16,447 nt of DNA from Bacillota bacterium. GTDB taxonomy: Bacteria; Bacillota; Clostridia; Oscillospirales; Oscillospiraceae. The notes beneath the pieces are model-generated. The model was not told the DNA's origin, did not search any database, and saw nothing but the letters and a program-made list of their open reading frames with translations. Shown here in pieces: positions 6,065 through 13,830 of the stretch. The stretch's first letter is position 1, and each line of letters begins with the position of its first letter. The stretch spans positions 1 to 16,447 of the forward strand of contig JAEWML010000133.1 in assembly GCA_023393155.1 (NCBI GenBank), written 5' to 3'. The position numbers and the translations under genes are program-made.

Positions 6065-7609
6065 GTGGAAAATGAGAGGGGCAGTTGGGGAAGCAACATT
6101 GGCTTCCTGCTGGCGGCAATCGGCTCGGCCGTCGGCCTTGGCAACATTTGGGGCTTTCCATACAAGATGGGCAAATCGGGAGGCTTTACCTTCCTGATTG
6201 TCTATCTGCTGCTGGCGGCCTTCGTGGGCTTCACCATCATGATGGGGGAACTGGCACTGGGCCGCAAGACCGGGACCGGACCGATCGGGGCCTATCACGC
6301 GGTTTCCAAGCGATTCAAGTGGATCGGCTGGCTGGCAGTCTTTTCTCCGTTCATTATCATGAGCTTTTATTCCGTGCTGGGGGGCTACTGCATTGAGTAC
6401 ATGTCCCTGAATCTGAGCAATCTTGCTTTCCGGAACCCGACCATTTCCGGCGGCGACCTGTTCCACTCCATGCTGACGAATCCCCTGGGCTCCGTTGTTT
6501 ACACCATGCTGTTCTTAATTATCTGCTATCTCATCAACCGCGGCGGCATTTCCGGCGGCATTGAGAAATTCAACAACGTCGGTATGCCCGCTCTGTTTGT
6601 GATGCTGGTCATCATCATCATCAAGAGCCTGTCCATGCCCGGCTCCATTGAGGGGCTGAAGTTCATGTTCGTCCCTGGCTATGCGGTGTCGGGCGGCTTC
6701 ATCGAATCCGCTCCCAGTATCAGTACCGTATTGGCCACTGCGGGCGGGCAGATGTTCTTCTCCCTATCTCTGGCCATGGGCGCCATGATTACTTACGGCT
6801 CCTACATCGACAAAAAGGAAAATCTGGTGCGGAACTCCACCATCATTGTCATTTCCGACACCATCATCGCCATCATGGCGGGCATCGCCGTCATCCCCGC
6901 CGCCGTGGCCTATGGCATCCAGCAGGGCATCCCCGTGGGGGAAATCGCCCTTGGCGGCCCCAGCCTTCTGTTCGTCACACTGCAAAATGTGTTCAACAGC
7001 ATGGGCAGCGTGGGCGCCCTGTTCGGCACCATTTTCTATCTGCTGGTGCTGATTGCGGCCATCACCTCCGGCATCTCCCTGATTGAGGTCATCAGCACGT
7101 TCTTCCTGGACCGTGCGGCCCAGAAGGGCAGAAAAGCCAGCCGCCCCAGAATCGTGCTGCTGGTCTGCCTCGCCATTCTGGCGGAAGCCGCCCTGGTGGC
7201 GGTGGACGGTCTGGGCTCCAACGGCATCGCCCCGTTCAATCTTCTGGGCATGGAGACCAACGTCACAGGCTGGAACGACTGCTGGCTGGACTTCATGGAT
7301 ATGCTCTCCGAGGGTCTTGCCATGCCGCTGGGCGCCATGCTGATGAGCATTATGATCGGCTGGGAAATTCATCCCAAATCCATGCTGGACGAGATTCACT
7401 CCGGCGCCGGCAGCGGAATGGACGGTTTCTTCTCCGTGTGCATGAAGATCATTGCGCCCTTGGGCATGGTGCTGATCCTCTCCGGCCAGATTTCCGACTT
7501 CTTCGGCAAGGACGCCCGGATTGCGGGCTATATCATCGGCATTGTGGTCTACGTAATCGGCGTATCCGTGGCCGTCACCTCTCCGATGCGCAAAGCAGCG
7601 TACAAATAA
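6065..7609 (+). CDS. Neurotransmitter:sodium symporter (NSS/SNF) family transporter
   Basis: Encodes 514 residues with about twelve hydrophobic segments, the LeuT/TnaT/MhsT arrangement. The family imports amino acids or related amines with sodium across the cytoplasmic membrane. The signature in segment 1 reads GSAVGLGNIWGFPYKMG (20-36), and segment 6 carries GQMFFSLSLAMGAMITYGSY (228-247). Segment 10 is preceded by LDFMDMLSEG (408-417). Most family members, including LeuT, have Arg at the position of G30, where it forms the outer gate with an Asp in segment 10; here Arg is absent while D412 may be the Asp. The start is GTG at 6065, with AAAGAGGGG about 6 bases upstream. It is monocistronic, with its own promoter and terminator. 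The substrate is not determined. Confidence 0.93.
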   Translation: MENERGSWGSNIGFLLAAIGSAVGLGNIWGFPYKMGKSGGFTFLIVYLLLAAFVGFTIMMGELALGRKTGTGPIGAYHAVSKRFKWIGWLAVFSPFIIMSFYSVLGGYCIEYMSLNLSNLAFRNPTISGGDLFHSMLTNPLGSVVYTMLFLIICYLINRGGISGGIEKFNNVGMPALFVMLVIIIIKSLSMPGSIEGLKFMFVPGYAVSGGFIESAPSISTVLATAGGQMFFSLSLAMGAMITYGSYIDKKENLVRNSTIIVISDTIIAIMAGIAVIPAAVAYGIQQGIPVGEIALGGPSLLFVTLQNVFNSMGSVGALFGTIFYLLVLIAAITSGISLIEVISTFFLDRAAQKGRKASRPRIVLLVCLAILAEAALVAVDGLGSNGIAPFNLLGMETNVTGWNDCWLDFMDMLSEGLAMPLGAMLMSIMIGWEIHPKSMLDEIHSGAGSGMDGFFSVCMKIIAPLGMVLILSGQISDFFGKDARIAGYIIGIVVYVIGVSVAVTSPMRKAAYK

Positions 7610-7628
7610 GGTCAGTTTTCCTGTCCTC

Positions 7629-7664
7629 ACCCCGGGGAGCGCCGAACGGCGCTTCCCGGGGTTT
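7629..7664 (+). terminator. Terminator after the NSS transporter
   Basis: A 15-bp stem (7629-7643 with 7648-7662, one G-T pair) has a GAAC loop and is followed by a short T run (TTTG). It lies 20 bases past the transporter stop. The remaining 150 bases up to the AraC-gene stop show no gene and no clear terminator for the AraC gene. Confidence 0.75.
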
Positions 7665-7814
7665 GTGCATACGATGGCTTTATTAGAATATCAAGCTTTT
7701 CTAAACCGTTCAAATGGCATTTACAACACTCTGAAAATTTTTCCGTTTTTTTCTATATCCGCCCTGCCTTTCCGGCAGCTCTTGCCCAGCCTGCGGGCGT
7801 CCTGCGGCGGCTTG

Positions 7815-8672
7815 TCACCGGCGGGGCTGAAAATCCCGGGGGCTGGCGTGAAATGTGGCGCGAAAGGCGCGCAAAAACGAAGAATAATCCCCAAACCCGG
7901 CAAGGACTGCCGCCCGCATCACAGGCGTTCCCTCCCGCAGCAGCTCCCCCGCCAGCAACAGCCGCTTCTGGCTGATATACTGGTGCACGGTATAGCCCGT
8001 GACTTCCTTAAACCGGTGCATCAGGTAATACCGGCTGAGAAAAAACCGCTCGGCAAGCGCGTCCACCGTCAGCGGCCCGTCCAGATTTCCCGCAATATAA
8101 TGCAGAATCTCCTCGATTTTCGGGTCGGAACGATAGGCGTCCTTCTCCCGCTCCGCGGTTTTGTCCCGTAGACTGTCCCGGTTCACGTCAATCAAAAGCT
8201 GCTGGCAGCAGGCGTCGGCCATCCGGCCGCTGCCGTACTCCCGGGACCGAAGCGCCTCCTCCAGCTCCTGAAACCGGCGCAGATAAAAGGGTCGCCGCTC
8301 TCCGTCCGTCCGCAGGAGGTGGAATCCCCGACGGCAGGCCAAATCAAAGCAGGCGGACAGCGGCTCGTCCGGGTCGCTTCTCCTGTCCATCCACTCCCGC
8401 CCCAGCCACAACACCATCCGCTCATAGGGTTCTCCCGTGTCAATCAGCGCCCGGTGAATCTGGTTGCGGGGCACCAGCAGCAAATCCCACGGCTGGAGGA
8501 AGTAGGTCACGCCCTCCACCATATAGGTCACTTTGCCGCCCAAAAGCAGAATGAGCTTGTCAAATTCGTGATAGTGGTACTCCAGCGTCTTCGTGCTGGT
8601 GTCCTTTAAGCGAAACAGGCGAAAATCCTCCAGCAAATAGCCGCGCTTATCGCCCTCCAGTCCCTCCGGCAT
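7815..8672 (-). CDS. AraC-family transcriptional regulator with cupin sensor domain
   Basis: Encodes 285 residues, typical for the family. An N-terminal cupin-like half (about 15-80) contains EYHYHEFDKLILLLGGKV (31-48) and LQPWDLLLVPRNQIH (59-73), the usual small-ligand fold. The C-terminal 100 residues hold two helix-turn-helix motifs: LTVDALAERFFLSRYYLMHRFKEVTG (201-226) and AAVLAGFGDYSSFLRAFRATFHASPRDF (254-281). It is likely a DNA-binding regulator of nearby or distant metabolic genes; ligand and targets cannot be read. The start at ATG 8672 is preceded by AGGGGGTG at about 6 bases; the frame stays open upstream to 8738, but that part overlaps the promoter. It is divergent from thyA-folA, with a 195-bp shared control region. 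Confidence 0.9.
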   Translation of the reverse strand: MPEGLEGDKRGYLLEDFRLFRLKDTSTKTLEYHYHEFDKLILLLGGKVTYMVEGVTYFLQPWDLLLVPRNQIHRALIDTGEPYERMVLWLGREWMDRRSDPDEPLSACFDLACRRGFHLLRTDGERRPFYLRRFQELEEALRSREYGSGRMADACCQQLLIDVNRDSLRDKTAEREKDAYRSDPKIEEILHYIAGNLDGPLTVDALAERFFLSRYYLMHRFKEVTGYTVHQYISQKRLLLAGELLREGTPVMRAAVLAGFGDYSSFLRAFRATFHASPRDFQPRR

Positions 8673-8709
8673 CCTCCACACCCCCTCTAATTTTATGGAC
8701 TGTCTTTTT

Positions 8710-8738
8710 ATTTTACAGCACTTTTTGCACAGATACAA
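8710..8738 (-). promoter_or_regulatory. Candidate promoter of the AraC-family gene
   Basis: On the minus strand TTGTAT (8738-8733) is followed by 17 bases and TAAAAT (8715-8710). The -10 is 5 of 6 and the -35 only 3 of 6, so it would be a weak or activator-dependent promoter. The predicted start is about 30 bases before ATG 8672. Confidence 0.45.
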
Positions 8739-8804
8739 CTGTCATTTTACCAAAAGACTGCAATTTTATGCGGAACTTTTTTAATGGTTCCCAGTCAATT
8801 CCCG

Positions 8805-8833
8805 TTGAAACCGGCGTCTCATTCTGCTATACT
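8805..8833 (+). promoter_or_regulatory. Sigma-A promoter of the thyA-folA operon
   Basis: TTGAAA (8805-8810) and TATACT (8828-8833), each 5 of 6 to consensus, are separated by 17 bases. The predicted start near 8840 gives a leader of about 28 bases that carries GGAGG at 8855-8859. Confidence 0.8.
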
Positions 8834-8867
8834 GTATAGGTCAAAACAAAAGACGGAGGAATTCATC

Positions 8868-9698
8868 ATGAGCCGCGCGGACGAGCTGTTTATTCAAAAC
8901 TGCCGGGATATTCTGGATACCGGCGTGTGGGACAGGGACCGGGAGGTCCGCCCCCGCTGGGAGGACGGAGTTCCCGCCCACACCGTCAAAAAATTCGGAC
9001 TTGTAAACCGGTATGACCTTGCCGCCGAATTCCCGATTCTGACCCTGCGGCGCACCTATTGGAAAACCGCAATCGACGAGCTGCTGTGGATTTGGCAGAA
9101 AAAGTCCAATAACATTCATGATTTAAACGCCAAAATCTGGGACCAGTGGGCGGATGAAACCGGCTCCATCGGCAAGGCGTACGGCTATCAGCTTGGCGTG
9201 AAGCACCAATACCCCGAGGGGGAGTTCGATCAGGTGGACCGGGTGCTGTACGATTTAAAGAACAGCCCCGCCAGCCGCCGGATTCTCACCAACATCTATA
9301 ATTTTCAGGATCTCCACGAAATGCACCTCTATCCCTGCGCCTACTCCATGACCTTCAATGTCTCGGGAAATACCCTGAACGCCATTTTGAACCAGCGCAG
9401 TCAGGATATGCTGGCCGCCAACAACTGGAACGTGGTGCAGTACGCCGTGCTGACGCATATGCTGGCTCAGGTTTCGGGCCTGCGGGCCGGGGAGCTGGTC
9501 CACGTCATTGCCGACGCGCATATCTACGACCGGCACGTCCCCATTGTGGAAGAAATTCTCGCGCAGGCCCCCGCCGCCGCCCCGCGATTCTCCGCGGACC
9601 CGTCGGTGACGGATTTTTACCGGTTTACAAGGGACAGCTTCCGGCTGGATGGCTATACCCCCGCCCCGCTGGAAGCGAAAATTCCCATTGCCATATAA
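8868..9698 (+). CDS. thyA: Thymidylate synthase ThyA
   Basis: Encodes 276 residues and makes dTMP from dUMP with methylenetetrahydrofolate in the cytosol. The catalytic cysteine is C157 in LYPCAYSMTFNV (154-165), a form with PCAY in place of the enterobacterial PCH. Phosphate-binding R137-R138 (SPASRRIL), QRSQD (176-180), N188 and HIY (218-220) match the substrate-binding residues of the family. It is slightly longer than the 264-residue E. coli enzyme. ATG 8868 has GGAGG 8 bases upstream; a longer open frame from 8784 would overlap the promoter and is rejected. It is the first gene of an operon with folA, 16 bases apart, the usual pairing because ThyA turns the cofactor into dihydrofolate, which DHFR must reduce. 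Confidence 0.97.
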   Translation: MSRADELFIQNCRDILDTGVWDRDREVRPRWEDGVPAHTVKKFGLVNRYDLAAEFPILTLRRTYWKTAIDELLWIWQKKSNNIHDLNAKIWDQWADETGSIGKAYGYQLGVKHQYPEGEFDQVDRVLYDLKNSPASRRILTNIYNFQDLHEMHLYPCAYSMTFNVSGNTLNAILNQRSQDMLAANNWNVVQYAVLTHMLAQVSGLRAGELVHVIADAHIYDRHVPIVEEILAQAPAAAPRFSADPSVTDFYRFTRDSFRLDGYTPAPLEAKIPIAI

Positions 9699-9714
9699 AG
9701 AGGGAGGCTTTTTT

Positions 9715-10209
9715 ATGAACGCGATTTTATCCGTGGCACAGGATTGGGGCATCGGCAAAGACAATCAGTTGCTATTCTATCTGAAGAAGGATATGAAGCG
9801 CTTCCGCACGCTCACCTCCGGGGGAACCGTCATCATGGGACGCAGGACGCTGGAAACCCTGCCCGGCGGAAACCCCCTGCCCAACCGGCGCAATATCGTC
9901 ATCACTCACGACAAGGAGTTCACCCGGGAGGGGGCGGAAATTGTCCACAGCGTGGAAGCCGCACTGAGTCTGGTGGACGTGAGCTCCGACGACGTATGGG
10001 TCATGGGGGGCGGCAGCATCTATGCGGCCATGCTCTCCCGCTGCAAAATGGTCTACCTGACCCGGGTAGAGGCCGTGATTCCCGGAACGGATACCTTCTT
10101 CCCCAATCTGGATAAGCTGGCCGCGTGGAAAGTCGTCTCCCAGTCGGAGCTGATTGAGGAGGACGGCCTCGCTTATCGGTACGTAGAGTATCTTAATTTG
10201 AATCTGTAA
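9715..10209 (+). CDS. folA: Dihydrofolate reductase
   Basis: Encodes 164 residues, typical for bacterial DHFR, which reduces dihydrofolate with NADPH. Visible family marks are ILSVAQDWGIGKDNQL (4-19), the acidic active-site residue D26 in YLKKDMKRF, the NADPH loop TVIMGRRTLETLP (38-50), NRRNIVIT (57-64) and GGGSIY (98-103). The Trp next to the active site in E. coli DHFR (W22) is replaced by Phe in LLFYL, as in some clostridial enzymes. GGGAGG lies 6-7 bases before ATG 9715, 16 bases after the thyA stop. A terminator follows at 10265-10295. Confidence 0.96.
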   Translation: MNAILSVAQDWGIGKDNQLLFYLKKDMKRFRTLTSGGTVIMGRRTLETLPGGNPLPNRRNIVITHDKEFTREGAEIVHSVEAALSLVDVSSDDVWVMGGGSIYAAMLSRCKMVYLTRVEAVIPGTDTFFPNLDKLAAWKVVSQSELIEEDGLAYRYVEYLNLNL

Positions 10210-10264
10210 GCCCTGCCGCCGGAACGCCCGGCACAAAGCGCCCCAGCGGAAATCGTTCGTACAC

Positions 10265-10295
10265 AAGGCGGACCTCAAAAGAGGCCCGCCTTTTT
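10265..10295 (+). terminator. Rho-independent terminator of thyA-folA
   Basis: The stem of 12 bp with one mismatch (10265-10276 with 10281-10292) has an AAAA loop and leads into TTTTT (10291-10295). It lies 55 bases past the folA stop. Its right arm is also the first unit of a 15-bp tandem repeat. Confidence 0.85.
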
Positions 10296-10380
10296 CGCGT
10301 CCGCCTTTTCTGTAACTCTCTTTTCCGTAGCCGCCTTTTTGCGTGCCTGTTTTCGCGGCTCCCTTTTCCGGAAAACCGCC
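10286..10380. repeat. Degenerate 15-bp tandem repeat between folA and recG
   Basis: Units start at 10286, 10301, 10316, 10331, 10346, 10361 and (partial) 10376. The approximate unit is CCGCCTTTTYCGNRN; the copies at 10286, 10301 and 10331 share CCGCCTTTT exactly, while the others are decayed. The array begins in the folA terminator arm and ends exactly where the recG -35 element starts (10381). All three minus frames show five-residue periodic Lys/Arg-rich translations, a by-product of the 15-bp period. I see no evidence that it is translated. Confidence 0.8.
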
Positions 10381-10409
10381 TTGCCAACCGAGCCGTGGGC
10401 CGCTATAAT
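10381..10409 (+). promoter_or_regulatory. Strong sigma-A promoter of recG
   Basis: TTGCCA (10381-10386, 5 of 6) is followed by 17 bases and a perfect TATAAT (10404-10409). The predicted start is near 10416. Confidence 0.85.
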
Positions 10410-10426
10410 GGAACAAGCAATGTGAG

Positions 10427-10432
10427 AGGAGG
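10427..10432 (+). promoter_or_regulatory. Ribosome-binding site AGGAGG that decides the recG start
   Basis: A perfect AGGAGG lies 8 bases before ACG 10441-10443 and 29 bases before the first in-frame standard start, GTG 10462. No other site of this kind lies between. An in-frame TGA at 10423-10425 rules out an earlier start. Confidence 0.7.
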
Positions 10433-10440
10433 CGGTCCCC

Positions 10441-12489
10441 ACGGCAGATTTAAATACAAGCGTGCAGTTCATCAAGGGGATCGGCACCCAGCGGGCCAAG
10501 GCCCTCGGCAAGCTGAATATCCGCACCCTGCGGGATTTGATTTCCTATTTCCCCCGGGCCTATGAGGACCGGACGCTCACGAAACGGATTTCGGACCTCC
10601 AGCCCGGGGAGCTTGCCTGCGTGGAGGCCATGGTGGCCTCTTCCCCCACCCTCTCCCACGTTCGCAAGGGGCTGGAACTGGTGAAGCTGCGGGCGGTGGA
10701 CGACTCCGGCGCGCTGGACGTGACTTTTTTTAACCAGACATGGCTGAAAAACAGCCTGAAACCCGGGGAAACCTATATTTTTTACGGAAAGGCGGAGGGA
10801 AATCTCCTCCGCCGCCAGATGGCGAACCCCGTGGTGGAGCTTGCGGGACGGCGGGAACAGACGGGCCGCATCGTCCCAGTTTATCCCCTCACCGCCGGGG
10901 TGAGCCGTCTGCTTCTCTCCCGCTCCATCCGTCAGGGGCTGGACGCCTGCGGGGATATTCTGCCGGACGTGCTGCCCGAGTGGGTGCGGCAAGCGCACCA
11001 GCTCTGCCGCGCAGGCTTTGCCTATGAGAGCATTCACTTCCCCGCCTCTCCCGAGGCGCTGGAGCTGGCCCGGCGGCGGCTGGCGTTTGAAGAGCTTTTT
11101 TTGTTCACCATCGGCCTGCGCCGTCTCCGCTCCCGGCGGGACGAGGTGCGTACCAAGCCGTTTGAACGCGTTGATATGGACCCTTTCTACGCCGCGCTCC
11201 CCTTCACCCTCACCGCCGCCCAGAAGCGCTGCATAGCGGAGGCTCTTGAGGACATGCGCTCCGGAAGGCCCATGAACCGGCTGTGTCAGGGGGACGTAGG
11301 CTCCGGAAAAACCATGGTGGCCGCGGCCTGCGTGTACTTCTGCGTGAAAAACGGCCGCCAGGCGGCGCTGATGGCTCCCACGGAGATTCTGGCCCGCCAG
11401 CACTACGACGGCCTTTCCCCCTTACTGGAGCGTCTTGGGGTTCGCTGCGCCCTGCTCACCGGGTCCATGACCCCAAAGACCAAACGCACCCTCACCGCCC
11501 AACTGGCGGCGGGAGAAATTAATTTCATCATCGGGACCCACGCGCTGATTTCAGGAGGGGTGGAATACCAACGCCTTGGACTGGTGGTAACGGACGAACA
11601 GCACCGTTTTGGCGTGGGCCAGCGGGCGGCGCTGGCCTCCAAGGGGGACAGCCCCCACATGCTGGTCATGTCCGCCACCCCCATCCCCCGGACGCTGGCC
11701 CTGATTTTATACGGCGATCTGGACGTGTCCGTCATCGACGAACTGCCCCCCGGACGACAGCATATCGGCACCTCCGCTGTCTCCGGCGGCTACCGTCCCC
11801 GGCTGTACGCCTTCCTCCGCAGGCAGGTCGAGGAGGGTCGGCAGTGCTACGTGGTCTGCCCGGAAATTACGGAGAGCGAGGACGGGGACGACGGGCGCAA
11901 GGCGGTCACACAGTATGCCGAAGCCCTTCGCAAAGAGGTCTTCCCCGACCTGCGGGTGGCTTTTGTACACGGAAAGCTGAAAACGAAGGAAAAAGAAGCC
12001 GTCATGTGGGCCTTTGCCGCCGGGAAGACGGACATTCTGGTGTCCACCACGGTGATTGAGGTAGGGGTGGACGTACCCAACGCCACAGTGATGGTGGTGG
12101 AAAACGCGGAGCGGTTTGGCCTGAGCCAGCTTCATCAGCTCCGGGGCCGGGTGGGACGGGGCGCCCACAAATCCTATTGCATCCTCATCTCCGACAGCAA
12201 GAACGAGGACACCCGCCAGCGCCTGCGGGTCATGACCCAGACGGCGGACGGCTTTAAAATCGCGGAGGAGGATTTGCGCCTGCGGGGACCCGGCGACTTT
12301 TTCGGTCTGCGGCAGCACGGCCTGCCGGGGCTGCGGGTGGCGGACCTTGGCTGCGACGCGGCGCTTTTGAAGGAGGCCCAGACCGCCGCAGACGCGCTGC
12401 TGGCGCAGGATGGAGACCTTGTCTTCTGTCCCGCCGTGGCGGCACGGGTTTCGGAGCTGTTTCACCAGAGCGCGGACGCGCTGAACTGA
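10441..12489 (+). CDS. recG: ATP-dependent DNA helicase RecG
   Basis: Encodes 682 residues from ACG 10441 (675 from GTG 10462); the family length is about 680. RecG remodels stalled replication forks and Holliday junctions in the cytosol. An N-terminal wedge/OB region (about 10-150) precedes two helicase domains: Walker A GDVGSGKT (284-291), DEQH box (385-388), ATPIPRT and motif VI QLRGRVGR (566-573). The gene has its own promoter. The start is unusual: the ribosome-binding site points to ACG, and translation from there gives xADLNTSVQFIKGIG, a natural RecG N-terminus, whereas GTG 10462 lacks a site and would begin at VQF. ACG could be a true rare start or a base error for ATG. TGA ends the gene at 12489. 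Confidence 0.97.
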   Translation, partial: TADLNTSVQFIKGIGTQRAKALGKLNIRTLRDLISYFPRAYEDRTLTKRISDLQPGELACVEAMVASSPTLSHVRKGLELVKLRAVDDSGALDVTFFNQTWLKNSLKPGETYIFYGKAEGNLLRRQMANPVVELAGRREQTGRIVPVYPLTAGVSRLLLSRSIRQGLDACGDILPDVLPEWVRQAHQLCRAGFAYESIHFPASPEALELARRRLAFEELFLFTIGLRRLRSRRDEVRTKPFERVDMDPFYAALPFTLTAAQKRCIAEALEDMRSGRPMNRLCQGDVGSGKTMVAAACVYFCVKNGRQAALMAPTEILARQHYDGLSPLLERLGVRCALLTGSMTPKTKRTLTAQLAAGEINFIIGTHALISGGVEYQRLGLVVTDEQHRFGVGQRAALASKGDSPHMLVMSATPIPRTLALILYGDLDVSVIDELPPGRQHIGTSAVSGGYRPRLYAFLRRQVEEGRQCYVVCPEITESEDGDDGRKAVTQYAEALRKEVFPDLRVAFVHGKLKTKEKEAVMWAFAAGKTDILVSTTVIEVGVDVPNATVMVVENAERFGLSQLHQLRGRVGRGAHKSYCILISDSKNEDTRQRLRVMTQTADGFKIAEEDLRLRGPGDFFGLRQHGLPGLRVADLGCDAALLKEAQTAADALLAQDGDLVFCPAVAARVSELFHQSADALN

Positions 12490-12505
12490 GACGGCTTCGC
12501 ATTTA

Positions 12506-12574
12506 TCCTCTGGCGGAGCGACTTCTCCACGAAGCGGAGCAGCTTCGTGAAATTGTCTTCTGTGATCCAGAGGA
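12506..12574. repeat. Nested inverted-repeat element downstream of recG
   Basis: Outer arms TCCTCTGG (12506-12513) and CCAGAGGA (12567-12574) enclose an inner hairpin with arms CACGAAGC (12528-12535) and GCTTCGTG (12542-12549) and a 6-base loop. The design is like intergenic REP-type palindromes. Only one copy is visible in this window, so whether it is repeated in the genome cannot be seen. Confidence 0.5.
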
Positions 12575-12590
12575 AGGCACCGAACAAAAA

Positions 12591-12629
12591 AACAGAGCCG
12601 GGAGAGATAATATTTCTCCCGGCTCTGTT
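12591..12629 (-). terminator. Rho-independent terminator of the cellulose cassette
   Basis: A perfect 15-bp stem (12591-12605 with 12615-12629) has a 9-base loop. On the minus strand it runs into seven T (plus-strand A run at 12586-12592). It lies about 90 bases past the GH5 stop and also faces the recG end, so it may serve both. Confidence 0.85.
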
Positions 12630-12720
12630 ATATCTCAGCCTTGGGCGGCTTTTCCGCCGCTTTGCAGCGTATCCGCGAGAAAGCCGCGCCCACGGGGAAT
12701 CTTTCGTCACGGCGCTATCT

Positions 12721-13830
12721 TTACTCCGTCAGCGCGGCGGTCAGGTCTGGAAACAGCCACACGCGGCCATACCGATCGTACAGGGAAAAGGATTTCTCAT
12801 CCTCCGGCCTGCCGCCCGCGTCCCACCAGACGCAGGGGATGCCCAGAGGGCGGGCGGCTTCCAGAATATACCGCGCCCACCGGATACGCACGTCCTCGTT
12901 GTCCTTGTCCCGCGCGCCAAACTCGGTGATAATAACGGGAATGCCCTTGCACGCAAACAGGCGCTCCACATCCCGGAAGGTCTGGTCGATGGCCCTTGTA
13001 TCCTTCTCACTGTCGGGGGAAAAATCGGCGGAGCCGGACTCCTGATGGGTAAAGCCATACGGCTCATAGAGGTGCAGCGAGACAATCAGCCGCTCCCCCT
13101 CGGGCATTCGAAAGCCCTCCAGCGCGTCCGTTCCCGTGCGGGCGCAATAGGTGGGCAGCAGCAGATATCGGCCGGAATTTTCCCCGCCGGACGCACGCAC
13201 CGTTTCCACAAACACCTCGTTGAGGCGATTGACAATCTCCCGCGCCTCGGGCGTTCCATCGCTCCACTCCCGCTCCGTGCCGATGAGCCTGGGCTCGTTC
13301 ATGCTCTCGAATAACAGCGACTCGTCATATTCCCGAAAGCGCAGCGCAAGCTGGCCCCACAAGGCCCGCGTCCAAACCTCGGCCTCCCCGGCCTGCGACT
13401 CCAGCGGCGTATACCACGGGTCGTGGTGCGCGTTTATGATGACGGACAGTCCTGCCGCCAGCGCCTCGTCCACCACCTGCTGCACCCGGCCCAGCCACGC
13501 TTCGTCCACCTGGAGGTCCTCATCCATATGCTCGTACCAGGTCACGGGGATGCGCACCAGATCAAACCCCGCCGCTTTCACGTCGGAAAACAGCTCCGGC
13601 GTGGTGGGCGGGTTGTTCCAATACGTCTCATACGCGGTGGGGTCATCCGTCTCCTTGTGGAGGTTGTGCACATCCAGCGTATTGCCAAGGTTCCAGCCCG
13701 CGCCCAGCGCCTTTACAAAGCGCCGCTCCTCACCGGCTTTCCAGCGATATGCAAAAATTCCTCCTCCAACCAGCAGCAACAGCATTAATACGGACACCCA
13801 GCGCCGCAGCCTGCCGCCCCGCCTACGCAT
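12721..13830 (-). CDS. Membrane-anchored GH5 endoglucanase (cellulase), CcsZ-like
   Basis: Encodes 369 residues. An Arg-rich N-terminus and hydrophobic stretch at 11-28 form a signal anchor, placing the enzyme outside. The catalytic domain has the GH5 marks FDLVRIPVTW (89-98), NAHHD (133-137), the acid/base E179 in MNEP, HLYEPY (253-258), the nucleophile E303 in ITEFGA and W336 in the binding cleft. GH5 enzymes cut beta-1,4-glucan. Next to a cellulose synthase this is the BcsZ-like editing role, as CcsZ does in Clostridioides difficile; the functional link is inference. ATG 13830 has GGGAG about 8 bases upstream and overlaps the synthase stop by 8 bases, so translation is probably coupled. 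A frame open further upstream lies inside the synthase gene and is not used. Confidence 0.92.
   Translation of the reverse strand: MRRRGGRLRRWVSVLMLLLLVGGGIFAYRWKAGEERRFVKALGAGWNLGNTLDVHNLHKETDDPTAYETYWNNPPTTPELFSDVKAAGFDLVRIPVTWYEHMDEDLQVDEAWLGRVQQVVDEALAAGLSVIINAHHDPWYTPLESQAGEAEVWTRALWGQLALRFREYDESLLFESMNEPRLIGTEREWSDGTPEAREIVNRLNEVFVETVRASGGENSGRYLLLPTYCARTGTDALEGFRMPEGERLIVSLHLYEPYGFTHQESGSADFSPDSEKDTRAIDQTFRDVERLFACKGIPVIITEFGARDKDNEDVRIRWARYILEAARPLGIPCVWWDAGGRPEDEKSFSLYDRYGRVWLFPDLTAALTE

Noticed and set aside
6764..7630. Long minus-strand open frame (288 codons) across the NSS transporter gene
   Set aside because: It is fully antisense to a clear NSS gene, its translation is rich in His, Asp and Gly with no domain, and it is explained by codon bias in a GC-rich gene.
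8784..8867. Upstream extension of ThyA by 28 codons
   Set aside because: It includes the -35 and -10 elements of the thyA promoter; ATG 8868 has GGAGG at good spacing.
10193..10387. Small Lys/Arg-rich minus-strand frame that looks like a basic DNA-binding peptide
   Set aside because: The basic residues recur every five codons because of the 15-bp repeat, all three frames look basic, and no ribosome-binding site precedes it.
10450..11403. Minus-strand open frame of 317 codons within recG
   Set aside because: The plus strand carries all RecG motifs; the minus frame has no ribosome-binding site and no recognisable domain.
12462..12710. Minus-strand 82-codon frame through the recG/GH5 intergenic region
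   Set aside because: It crosses the palindrome and the terminator hairpin and lacks a ribosome-binding site, so it is unlikely to be translated.
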